This document shows, piece after piece, positions 32,534-42,215 of a stretch of 64,000 bases of DNA. The stretch covers positions 1 through 64,000 of the forward strand of contig MU270045.1 in assembly GCA_021432635.1 (NCBI GenBank), given 5' to 3'. Both the position numbers and the translations under genes were made by a program. How positions within the stretch are numbered: the stretch's first letter is position 1; each line of letters begins with the position of its first letter. The stretch comes from Thozetella sp. PMI_491. Taxonomy: Eukaryota > Ascomycota > Sordariomycetes > Chaetosphaeriales > Chaetosphaeriaceae. The notes under the pieces were generated by a model. That model searched no databases. It saw nothing but the letters and a program-made list of their open reading frames with translations, and had not been told where the DNA came from.

Positions 32534-33901
32534 TCAAATATCCTTACGCACCCAGTCCTGACCATGGTCTGGCTGCTTGATGATTGACATCTGCTCTTCT
32601 GTGAGGGGAATTCCAGATCGCTTCGCCGCTTCGCACAACGCTGCTTGCCGATCACGTTGACCTCTCCAAGCCCGCGTGTCCGCGGCTGGTATCGCACTTG
32701 TCGTGCCGTGCAGCCAGTCAAAGAAGCCAAAGGTTCCAAAGTTGCACGCTGCTTTGGGATCGAAAGCCCCCTCGTGATGCAGGTCGTGTTTCCCCGGGTC
32801 GTTCCATACTGATCGATAGCCGGTATGCGCAAGGACCGAGCTTGCCGCTGCCGCCGCAATCCACACGTATAGGGTGACGAGGTGTGTGCCCCAGATGTGT
32901 GCAACGCCGGCCCAGTTGGCCAGTAGTTGCGTCATGACTGGGCCGATCAGAGCGGGGAACAAGTTGAAGAGCAGCTGTTCCCACACCGAGCAGTACCAGG
33001 CTGCGATGCCTATATTGGCCTTGCACCGATGATGCAAGCGGTGGGATTCCTTGAATTGTCTGTGGAGGAACCCAACGACTTGCTTTGGAAAGGAAAGCGT
33101 GCCCTTGCTGGCGGGCTGCGCGAGCGAAGAGGAATGGGCGATCCAGTGAGGGTAGAAGTAGAACATATCGTTAAACAGGTACCATACTATACCCTGTACC
33201 AATGGAACATACGAACGAGGAAGTTGAAGGATATTCTGGGTCTCTATCTTGGCCCGCAGCAGTACCATCCACATAAGAAAGATGGATGGGATCGAGATGA
33301 GCAGATTGAAGCCAACTTGACGCAGCACTTTGGAGAACTCAACGGTGTCCCGAAGAGCGGCATGCTGTCGGTCAGGCTGGATCGTGTTCGATATGTGCCG
33401 GAGATGCTTTTCCTTATAGACGTGGAAGAAAGGGTTGAACAATCGTGTGGGTATCAGACCTCCAAAGAATGAATTCGATGCTGCCTCGGCATAATGCTGG
33501 AGGAGCTCCGGCTTCCAGTGATAGAGCTCATGGCGCAAGCAGAGAAGGGCCGTGATGATGTAGGCAGAGCACCCCATGAGGCTTGGTACAACGAAGCCTC
33601 GCCAGAGATGATACGACTCTATTTTGGTGAAATCGACCCGACCACTCGTTTGCTCTAGTACCGCCTGGTTGAAACCGTCCCGATAGCGAGAGGAATTTTG
33701 GACAAACATGTCCCAGAAGCCTATGCGGTAGAAATTGTTGGATATGATAAGCATAGTCTGCAGGACAATGAGGGTGAATTTGACGGCTCCAAGCCTCGCA
33801 AGGACATTTCCTGGAAATCGCCTGGCGACGAAAGGCCATTCCTGCTGGATCTGGTCCGCCAACCTCTCGTTGACGGAGGGATCCGGTTTGCTTTCTGGCA
33901 T
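32534..33901 (-). CDS. Sterol-desaturase/fatty-acid-hydroxylase superfamily membrane protein
   Basis: Integral ER-membrane di-iron oxygenase, 455 residues, single exon. The eight-histidine pattern is visible as H252-WIA-H256, H287-RL-HH291 and H372-DL-HH376, spaced as in the ERG3/ERG25/C-4 oxidase superfamily. Hydrophobic spans lie at about 41-58, 103-122, 196-216, 230-250, 310-330 and 336-358. The first 100 residues are longer than in ERG3 and carry no known domain; an additional H160/H166/H169 cluster (FFHVYKEKHLRH) precedes the catalytic set. The substrate (sterol, sphingoid base or terpenoid) cannot be read. TATATA about 115 bp upstream (34014-34019) is a fair core promoter. The ATG at 33901 is first in frame. 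Confidence 0.88.
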   Translation of the reverse strand: MPESKPDPSVNERLADQIQQEWPFVARRFPGNVLARLGAVKFTLIVLQTMLIISNNFYRIGFWDMFVQNSSRYRDGFNQAVLEQTSGRVDFTKIESYHLWRGFVVPSLMGCSAYIITALLCLRHELYHWKPELLQHYAEAASNSFFGGLIPTRLFNPFFHVYKEKHLRHISNTIQPDRQHAALRDTVEFSKVLRQVGFNLLISIPSIFLMWMVLLRAKIETQNILQLPRSYVPLVQGIVWYLFNDMFYFYPHWIAHSSSLAQPASKGTLSFPKQVVGFLHRQFKESHRLHHRCKANIGIAAWYCSVWEQLLFNLFPALIGPVMTQLLANWAGVAHIWGTHLVTLYVWIAAAAASSVLAHTGYRSVWNDPGKHDLHHEGAFDPKAACNFGTFGFFDWLHGTTSAIPAADTRAWRGQRDRQAALCEAAKRSGIPLTEEQMSIIKQPDHGQDWVRKDI

Positions 33902-34744
33902 TTCGGAATCGGGGTTTATCGGGAAAATGAATGCATCAGAAAGACAAAAGCAACTCTCAAGTGAGTTAGGCAGCGGCAGAAAGGGCAGCCTAGGAGATGT
34001 TGGGGTTGAGAAATGTATATAAACAGCAAAGAAGTCTCAGCGTTCTCAGCTCTGGGCGGGGTCGCGGCCGATGCAGGGCTGTGCCCAAGCAGCGGCATGC
34101 CACCCCGAATGCCCCCTGGTCAGCCCCGCGCAGCTCGATATTGGATTAGCGCTCACGCGCGAGGCCAATCACGATAATGGTGCCAATCGGATTCGCGTTG
34201 CCATTTCTAGGCTAAGCCCTGCCCTGCCCCTAAGGGCTGTGACGGCTGTCTGCCTGCTTAGCTTTCGAACCCATCTCCGAGCGAGTCAGCCCTTTGGCGC
34301 TTAGCGATGAAAGCAGCGAGGCACTGAATCAGGGTCGTCCAGTCTCCAAAGTGGTCACGTGAATGTCTCAGCATCGAGCACTCGGTACAGGTCGTCATGC
34401 AGGTACGAGCACACTGCAAGGACAATGACTTTAGTTAGGTCGAAGCGACCGAAACGACCTGTGAAAGATAGGACGAGCATGTCCTGAAGTGCAGCGAGGG
34501 GCTACTAGCGAGCGACGTCGACAGTTGGGCTAATGGGATTAACATCGACGGCCACGGAAGTCTACCAGTATCATTACAAGGTATTCCGGGAGCGCAATGG
34601 AGTATCGGTGGAGAAGCAAGGAGAGGAGAGCCGGCGGACGGCTGGGGATTATCTTTGCATAGAATCTCGACAAACGTGCGAGCAATCTTGTTTTGGGTAG
34701 GCAATTTCAGCCCAGCTTCGTAGCATGATCTATTTTGAAGGTAC
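33902..34744. other. Intergenic, hydroxylase upstream region
   Basis: Contains a TATATA core at 34014-34019. No further gene; the plus-strand frame at 34071-34304 lacks an obvious domain. Confidence 0.45.
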
Positions 34745-36446
34745 GCCCTGTGATACTATGTCGAAGGCTTCCCATTCAAGGTCGGCACTCAGGTCTTTCT
34801 TCGCCCACCCTGTGAGCAGCTTCTCGAATGTGGACCTTTGACCGCTGGAAAGCAGGCTTTCTGTAGATCTTGACTTCCGATACTCCTAGATTGGAGGGGT
34901 GAGACCGCCCATCTGCGCTGAAGATCGGTTAACCATCGCGGACACCGGGCGTTCGGGAGGGCGTTCGGCCAGTACATCGTCGTGCCATACATGAGCCACG
35001 CCACCCTGGCGCCTGAGCAGGTCAAGTAAATACTCATGGAATACCCCTATTTTTTTCCACTTGTACTTCTTCCATTGTACGCTTTGATGTCCACTCGAAC
35101 GGACTGAATGCGCTCCCGCCCTCGTCCTCGTCATAGGTCACCCGTACTGAGAACGAGACGTCAAAGGACTTGGTCGCCAAGTACTAGACTCACGCCCTGC
35201 TGCTGAACCGCGTGGTTGATCTAGAATTCGCACCCATCTTGGAAGGCTACACTAGCGTGGAATTTGGGTCTGCGCTGTGCTTGGCAAATGAGATCAGAAA
35301 TCGCGCGTACACGAAGTCTAGGCCCTGCTGCAGGAACTGCTCGCGAGAGCTGCTCTTGGTCTTGGCGGCTTTGGCTGTGTACTGTAGCATCAGGTCCCAC
35401 GCTCTCCGGTTTTTTCTGGTCCGACCTTGAGGTTTGGGTCCGCACCATAGGACAGGTGGTTGCACATGGACGTATATCGCGCGCCTTTGGCAATCTGGTC
35501 CCTATCAGACCAGGGCCTATCCAAGAGCAGATGGCGGATGCCGTCGAAAAGGAGCATAGCCGCCCGGGTTGGAGACAGAGAGGATCCCTGAGCTTGCAGT
35601 TCCTCCTCTAGAAACGTGCCTATGCAGTGGGGGATGGAAGGCGATAAGAAGCGCATTGGTCGTGTCGCGGATACCATGTAGTTCATCGGGACCCGCCCAC
35701 GAGACCCTCCAAGTAGATCGTAGGCGTTCAGCCACCGACCCATTGTCCAGCAGCTCTCAGACCAGTAAAATGCCTTGCCCGGGTCCCGCCAGTGTACTTG
35801 CATTACCTTGTCAAGCTCGCGGAGGTGGCCGGCCTGCCTCCTCGGCGAGAGGTGCACAAACGAAGGCGCAGTTCATGTAGAATCACAGGAGGCCAAACTC
35901 GAGGTTCATGTTGTCGGTTATCGTCTTGTAAACGAGAACACACGACCGGAACGGGACCTCGAGAAGACCGTAGCAGCGGCTCCGGATGCGCACTTCTACT
36001 TTCGTGCAAAGCTTCCCCTCGTCTTTATCGAGTAAGCGTTTCTGTCCCGTCATTAGTACATTATAGTCGTTTAATTCAGCAAAATACTGCTGCCGAGGCG
36101 GAAGCTAGCGGTGCTCTTCCTTCACGTCCATGGCGAGGAGACCGATTTAGAACAGCTCGGAGGCCTGTCGTCGGTACTGGCTCGGCAGCATCCGCAGCAT
36201 GTGGGCGTACAGATCCTTTAAATTCGAGCGTAGCTCCTCCAGCCTGCCCAGAAGCTCAGCGGTGCTGTCATAGTTATGGATACCAGCGACAACGGAACGC
36301 ACCACCAGGACAACCCAGAGGAAGACGCAGGACGACCTCTCAACGATGGGCTCCCCGGTGTCATTCCACTTGTCTTGGTACTGAGATTCGAGTCTCTCCC
36401 ATAGTGTGTCCATGGTGTAAAGGCGGATGTCGTCTAAGTTGCACTA
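34745..36446 (-). pseudogene. NACHT-ankyrin (STAND/NLR-like) gene, truncated and broken
   Basis: The 5' half, including the nucleotide-binding loop, is missing. What remains starts near 36446 with LDDIRLYTMDTLWERLESQ, then VFLWVVLVVRSVVAGI and LRSNLKDLYAHMLRMLP, the helical segment that follows NACHT in fungal NLR-like proteins (36410-36147). After a stop at about 36145 come EVRIRSRCYGLLEV (about 35990), HWRDPGKAFYWSESCWTMG, and ankyrin-type pieces ending LSYGADPNLKVG and LISFAKHSADPNSTL (35470-35240). The C-terminal piece near 35040-34780 (SEYLLDLLRRQGGVAHVW-like across frames) closes it. Stops and frame changes recur throughout, so this is a dead member of the fungal NLR repertoire. Confidence 0.75.
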
Positions 36447-37260
36447 AACACATCGGCGCCTTGCTAGCATCAAAACGGCCGCTTTCGCGCAGTAAAACTC
36501 GACTTTTCAACACATAAGCGTTTTACAGTTATCTAGTCGACAATTGCTGGGCTTGCATCATTTTAAAGACCCTACATTGGGCAGAAGAGGTTTACCCTGG
36601 CGCTGGCGGGCAGCCTCGCCATGATAAGGGTTGCGTAAAATTGTAGATACAGTCATCAAGTTTTCATTAGTGGACCATCGGATAAGGTAGGTATTCTAGG
36701 TTTTCACGGCAAGCGGACCTAGGCAAGCTGCCTCGCACAGTCCGGCGCCACAGTGTATCGGCGGGAAGCGCTAAGGTTTGCGTCTTGCCCCTTTGTGCTT
36801 AGCGGATATAAGCAGGCTGCATGACCCACCATAGGCTATAGCGACCAGTAATGTTTCAGCGTCCCGGCGCCGTGCTCCAGCGTCTCTTACTTAGGTGGGT
36901 TCTTAGGCACCTGATTAAGAGGTAAGTGGGTCAATGGTTGGTACATCAATGACCAAGGGAATACTACGACACTCAATGTACCTAATCGTGGCTAGTAGCG
37001 CTGGGGTGAGCCATATAAGCAACCTGCAGGCCCCGGCGGCATGTACCGGCCTCCTTCCCACATTGGTCGTCTCGGGCATTCCACCCATCTAGTTAACCTA
37101 AGCCGTATGAATCAATTCCTACCCTTCCTAATCTTTCGGAGATGCTACAATAGGGCACTGGCGAACAAACCAAACCACTGGGTTGTATGGCCTCTTTAAA
37201 CGCATACTTCCATATATTCTCAAATCGCTTAATCGCTGCCGAGCTCTGTTGACCGCCATC
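36447..37260. other. Intergenic, no gene recognised
   Basis: The sequence upstream of the NACHT-ankyrin relic shows no P-loop or effector domain on either strand, so the missing half is not simply displaced here. Right part is the bZIP-DUF3425 promoter. Confidence 0.5.
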
Positions 37261-38295
37261 ATGAACATGTCACTCTGTAACGGCCACCCCGGCATCTCAT
37301 TGGTTCCCATGACCCAGCAGCTTGAAGTTCGTAACTCTTTTGATGACTGGACCGGGGTGACAAGCTCTGCCGAAAGAAGAAAGCTTCAGAACAGGTTGAA
37401 CCAAAGGGCACATCGTGGGTCAGCCCTTCTCCAATTCTTTCCTCCTGCCCCTGCCTCTGCCCCGCCCACCCCCCTTTCGTCATACACGCGCCTTTGTACT
37501 CCTCGTACGGGGACCGTTCTATTTACTTAACCATACTTTACAGAGAGACGCAAGAGAGAGCAGCAGAAGAAGAACCACGAGGAGACACTCCAGCGAATTG
37601 GCCATAAGGAAGCCGAGCAGCCTCCGAGGACAGGCTCGCTGTCGACCGAACTGCAGCAGTTCATGCGCGTAATCGAGCAAGATTGGAAAGGCTGTGCCTC
37701 AAGTGCGCACGAAAACCGAGCCCGGCTCGTGGCTTTCGCCCGCCAAGCTTATGATGACTACATGAGTGGCACGCCGCGCCACACTCAGCTGCCGACCGTG
37801 GTGAAGATCAATGTGTTCACAGCAGTAAACCAGAACGCTCTAGCCTTAAACTTGTCTCCGCAGTGGCTCGACGGTGAGGCCGTGTCTCCTTTCGGTAGTC
37901 TAGCTCCCAAGCGAGCTCTCGCATGCCCCACATCCACTGTCTACCCGGACAGTCTCCGCCCTACACCCTGTCAGCTGTCGACTCCCCACCACCCTTGGAT
38001 CGACCTTCTGCCTTTCCCGAGGTTACGAGACAACATTCTGTACGCTATAAATCTCTCTAATCCCCTAGACGAAGACGCGCTCTGTCTCGACATGGTGGAC
38101 ATTAGCGATCTATCTTACGATGCGCGCTATTCCATCGTGGTGTGGGGAAGTCCATGGGATCCAAACAGCTGGGAGGTAACGCCGGATTTTGCTCGCAAGT
38201 GGGGAGTCCTGCTCCGAGGATGTCATGATCTCCTGGTATCGACCAATTACTGGAGACTAAAAAGAGGGGAGAGGGGGTTAATGTGGCAGCTGTAG
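37261..38295 (+). CDS. bZIP transcription factor with DUF3425-type C-terminus (two exons)
   Basis: AP-1-like regulator of the fungal bZIP-DUF3425 family. Exons 37261-37414 and 37544-38295 (129-nt, pyrimidine-rich intron) give 301 residues. The basic region is DWTGVTSSAERRKLQNRLNQ followed across the intron by RAHQRRKREQQKK; the usual RAYRRRK is changed to RAHQRRK at the splice join. The zipper is weak. The C-terminal DUF3425 domain shows HHPWIDLLPFPRLRDNIL and SYDARYSIVVWGSPWDPNSWEV, ending at W-L. Starts at 37261, 37267 and 37309 (MTQQLEVR) are all possible; the first is used. Adjacent to the aldo-keto reductase gene in convergent orientation. Confidence 0.87.
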
Positions 38296-38354
38296 AGCGG
38301 CATGGATAACGCTGGCCGTTAAATTAATACGGACTAGGACGTTGTTATGGCTGA

Positions 38355-38380
38355 ACACACACACACACAGACACACAGAC
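38355..38380. repeat. CA microsatellite
   Basis: Run of ACACAC with two interspersed AG steps in the short convergent gap between the bZIP and aldo-keto reductase genes. Confidence 0.8.
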
Positions 38381-38569
38381 AATCCTCCCAAGATGCTCCA
38401 ATTTCTGCACTAGTTTCCAGAGATTCGGACTACACGACGAGCTAGCGAGTTGTGGAAACGTGCTCTGCAAATCCTTTCTCCATGAAATATTCTCGCCCTA
38501 TGCTACTCCTGTACCCTGCTAATCTGCGAATTCTACATGTGGCTCGTAGACCTGAGCTGTTTCAGCTTA

Positions 38570-39939
38570 TCAAGGCATGCATATTACTAGATCTGGACTT
38601 ACTGGTGGCTTTCCCGGAGTATCAATCCACGCGGCCATGCGATACTGGACATGGTCTTTGGCTGTCAATTGGAGATTGTATCCGTTGCCGTCTTTACAGG
38701 GGTAAAGAAAGTTCATGGGAAAGAGCGGATTGAAGGGCGCGGCCTCTTGGATCGCCTTGATCTCTTGCTCGGACAACTTTACCGTAAGGGCATCCACCAT
38801 GGCCTTGACGTGCGAGGTCGTTTGCACTCCAACGATAGGGAAGACGTATGTTGACTGGTGGAAAAGGTATGCCAGAGCCTGCGCAGGGTTAGGGAGAAAT
38901 AAAATATTGAGCACCAAAACATACGATGGCTTGCAAGGTGGAGTTCTTTTCCTTGGCTATTTTCTCCAGTGCGCTACAGACTGCGATGTCCTGTGTGCTG
39001 GAGTCGTAAAAGCTCTTTTGTCCCGGGGCGGCTCTCGCTTTCTCCTGCCGCTGCTCAGCCGTCAGGAGCTGACCGCCACCAAGCGCTGCCCAGGGCACGA
39101 TAGCCATGCCCTGGTCTTCGCACATGGGTATAATCTCGGCTTCCATGTCCCGGAAGGCGGCATTCCAGCGGCCCTGGTATATGGAAAAGGGAGTCAGGCC
39201 ATTCTTTCGAGCGACTAATGTCAAATTAGCCTTCCACATGTTCTGTATGTACAGACGTGATGATTGGCTTGGCAGGTGTAAGGGGGTACAAACATTCGTT
39301 CGCCTTCACAACCACCCAGGCGGGCGTATCCGATACGCCGAGGTACAAGACCTGCTTTGCCATGACATAAGAGTGTAGATGGATCATGACTTCCTCCACC
39401 GAGGTAGTAAAATCCCACCTTATCCTTATTAATAAAAAGAGAAGCCCTTTTTTTTCCAGATGGGAAGATCGTGTGCATCTTTCAACTTACCAATGCACAT
39501 ATAAAACGTCGATGTACTCCGTGTCAAATTTGCGTAGGCTATCACGGACCGAGAGTAGAAGACTCTTGGCTGAGTTTCCGGTGAAATTACTCTGGAGAGG
39601 TTCCTTTTCACGATTATAAGCACGGTAGCCAGCCGTGTATTTGGTGGCCACGACCATCTGGTCTCGCACGCCTCGATTCTTCATCCATTCCCCTATGAGC
39701 CGTTCAGAGCTCTCTGCATTGTAAATGTTGGAGGTGTCGATAAAATTACCACCTAACCCGTAGAATTCGTCAAGGAGTGCAAAGGCGTCCTCGCTTTCGC
39801 CAAAGAGTTCGCTCCATTCGTTCCCGATAGAGATGCCGCCGAGACATATGGGCGATACCTTCACGGCAGCTGTAGGTGATAGGACGCGGTGGTACGCCAA
39901 GGGGGTTTTCGGTTTGGGCGGCGGAGTAAAGAACGACAT
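38570..39939 (-). CDS. Aldo-keto reductase, norsolorinic-acid-reductase/aryl-alcohol-dehydrogenase type (four exons)
   Basis: NADPH-dependent aldo-keto reductase of the AAD/NorB-like branch. Exons 39939-39491, 39418-39294, 39214-38925, 38878-38570 (introns 72, 79, 46 nt) give 390 residues. The catalytic tetrad is visible as D68 and Y73 (FIDTSNIYNAESSERLIGEW), K100 (VVATKYTAGY) and H149 (LYVHWWDF). Cofactor-pocket segments include LYLGVSDTPAWVVVKANE, ARKNGLTPFSIYQGRWNAAF and FPIVGVQTTSHVKAM. The C-terminus (APFNPLFPMNFLYP) is characteristic of the branch that includes NorB of aflatoxin synthesis and fungal aryl-alcohol dehydrogenases; substrate is likely an aryl aldehyde or ketone. No polyketide synthase lies next to it, so direct assignment to toxin synthesis is not supported. 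Confidence 0.92.
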
Positions 39940-41994
39940 ATTGGTGCGCGTCGTAGTAATAGGGCGGTATTGGGGTTAGTCGAAGACTACGACGTGTCGC
40001 CCGCTTTTATAGAGAATCTATCTGCTGCCATAACCAGACTTTCAACGAAGCCAACGGACCGAATGTGAAACCTGCTTAGATGCGATGGTTCGCTATCACA
40101 TATTAGCATATCAGCAGGCTGCATGCCACTTGGCCTATCTTGGAGTAGCGCATGCGGATAATTCCGCGCTGCAGCATTCTTGCTTTATGGTGAACCGTAT
40201 CACTACGCTAATGGGGCAAAAGATCAAGCCAACGATCCCAATGGTGCGACCGCAGTGGTGGTCTGCCCAGCTCATGTAGCTTGTAAGCCCATGACCTTAC
40301 AGTATAGTAATTAAGAATGCAAAATTGGCAACCCTGTAATTATAGCTATGATATCAAGGTAGCGTTTTGTGGCTAGGGCTCTTAAATCCCGAGGGTTTCT
40401 CCAACCCTGGTCTCGAGCCCTCACTTTAGCTTACCCAAGGATGGTCCTGCCAGGGTCTAGAACAGTTGTGGCGTGGTTCCCCCCGTGGCTACGCTGCATA
40501 TCAGCTGAAATAGGCTGCAAGCTGCCCAGTACAAGTACAGCCAAGTACCGGCTTCCGCCTCTGTGGACGCCACAGAGCCTCTTCTTGTATGCGCCAATAT
40601 TGTAATTGGGCCGGTTCTTCAATATTGGTGGGAGCGGTCGTGGATTGGACAATGTAAATTGGCCCTATAATCGACCTCCCTACGACATGCAATGTGACAC
40701 GACTTAGCACTAGGCGCTCATGACTAGCCGACACCCCAGGAGACTACTGACAACAACACTCTCGTGCGGAATCGAGATGTGTCGCTCAAAGGTATAAACA
40801 GGTAGATCGACAAGTATCAGGTATTATATGTAAAAAAAGATCACTCAAATCCACCACAGTTAATAGTCACTACAGCACGAACACAGGCATATCACATGAG
40901 CTCACAGCGGACTTTTTTTATAATAGCTGAAGGGCCATATCTACGCGCAGGCCTGTAAAATCGTCCATTCTCGCCAAGAGGGCTAACGACAACGAATTAG
41001 AGTTCATTAGCCCGGGCCCGACAGGATTGCTCCGGCCATACCGACCGTTCAAGGTTGGCCGACAACGCCACAGCCGTCATGACAAATAGCCAAGGCTGGT
41101 ACACTAAATTTTCTGCATAATTTGTGTCAAGGACGGTCCTCGACCGTATCGGCGCCCTTATGATGAGCCCTTTAGGTTGACTCGCCATATCAGGCCTCGG
41201 GACATGTAGAAAACGAAGATGATCCGCTTCTGTCTACCCTCTGGTATCTAGTAAGCTGTGCGCCGGAACCATGCGCCAACCATGCAGGCTGCAAGGTTTT
41301 CCAGGCGCCAGGTAAACGCTGAGCCAAGTAGTCTGACGCAGACCATCTGTAGTTATACTGTTATATCCAATGCCAAAAATTCATGAGATGGATGAATGGA
41401 GATTTGGGTACGGCATGACAGTATAAATTCAGAGTGATGCCATACGTGGAAGTAAACTCAATCTAAATTTCACTGAGGAGAAATAGTCATACAGCCTGCT
41501 AAGTACCTTGCGGTCATGTGAAGTCCTGAAAGGCGTAAGAATTGGATGAAGAACATCAAGGTTTCATAGAACATTATATCAGGCCCATTCAAATGTTCTC
41601 CTTCAACGAACGAAGCCGGACATTATGCCCCGGGTGCTTCACAGGATGGGGCGCTGACTGCTGACATTCAGCTGAGCCGCCGTCTCAACTTACTCCCTAT
41701 ACAACAAATCAAGGGACCTATCTAGAGCACTTCTAGCGCCACTTCTGCAAGCCACTTAATAATCTTTTCTGCCAAGTCTCTATAGCTGTCTGTGATTTGT
41801 TCCTCAGAGTAGCGTCTTTGTGAGAAAGGCAGGTGGGTGATGATGTGATAGAGATGGCGGTTTACAGGAGTCGAGATACGAGGGTCTAGACCACAGCCGT
41901 GAGTCCGGGGCGCCAGGAGTGGTACATGAGTATCTCACTGGTTCTGATTCGACACAGCTGACAGATTGGAGAGAAGAAAGACGGCATCTCGAGC

Positions 41995-42001
41995 TATATA
42001 A
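41995..42001 (+). promoter_or_regulatory. TATA box of the caspase-like gene
   Basis: TATATAA, 215 bp before the ATG at 42216. Implies transcription starting near 42025-42040 and a leader of about 180 nt. Confidence 0.45.
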
Positions 42002-42070
42002 CTATGGCTCCTGTTCCAGTTCCTCGAAGTCAAAACTGCTTGCCATTGTGCCTCTCTTCTCTTCTATTCA

Positions 42071-42079
42071 ATGCAGTAG
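42071..42079 (+). promoter_or_regulatory. Minimal upstream ORF in the caspase-like leader
   Basis: ATG CAG TAG, a two-codon uORF within the predicted leader, 137 nt before the main start. It could reduce translation of the main frame; only the sequence is certain. Confidence 0.35.
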
Positions 42080-42215
42080 TCTCTACGTGGTCTACCTTTT
42101 TCTCAAACCCCCAAGAACACCAGACTATAGAACCTCTTCCGGTGATCCAACTATCTGCTGCTGCGGGTGCTATCAGCTTAGTATCTTCGTCCCTTCATAC
42201 AAGACACTAGTTATC

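Larger units (their letters stand above)
39940..42215. other. Long divergent intergenic region
   Basis: 2.3 kb between the starts of the aldo-keto reductase and caspase-like genes. No gene recognised; frames on both strands are short and featureless. The right 220 bp form the caspase-like gene's promoter and leader. Confidence 0.5.

Noticed and set aside
38355-38380. Possible CRISPR-like or telomeric repeat
   Set aside because: It is a plain CA microsatellite. No array of spaced repeats or telomere motif was seen in the window.
42004-42210. 68-residue frame upstream of the caspase-like gene
   Set aside because: Its ATG lies immediately after the TATA box, upstream of any likely transcript start, and the peptide has no domain.
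41919-42215. N-terminal extension of the caspase-like protein
   Set aside because: The frame is open but starts with GTG and has no ATG before 42216; a TATA box and a uORF lie within it.
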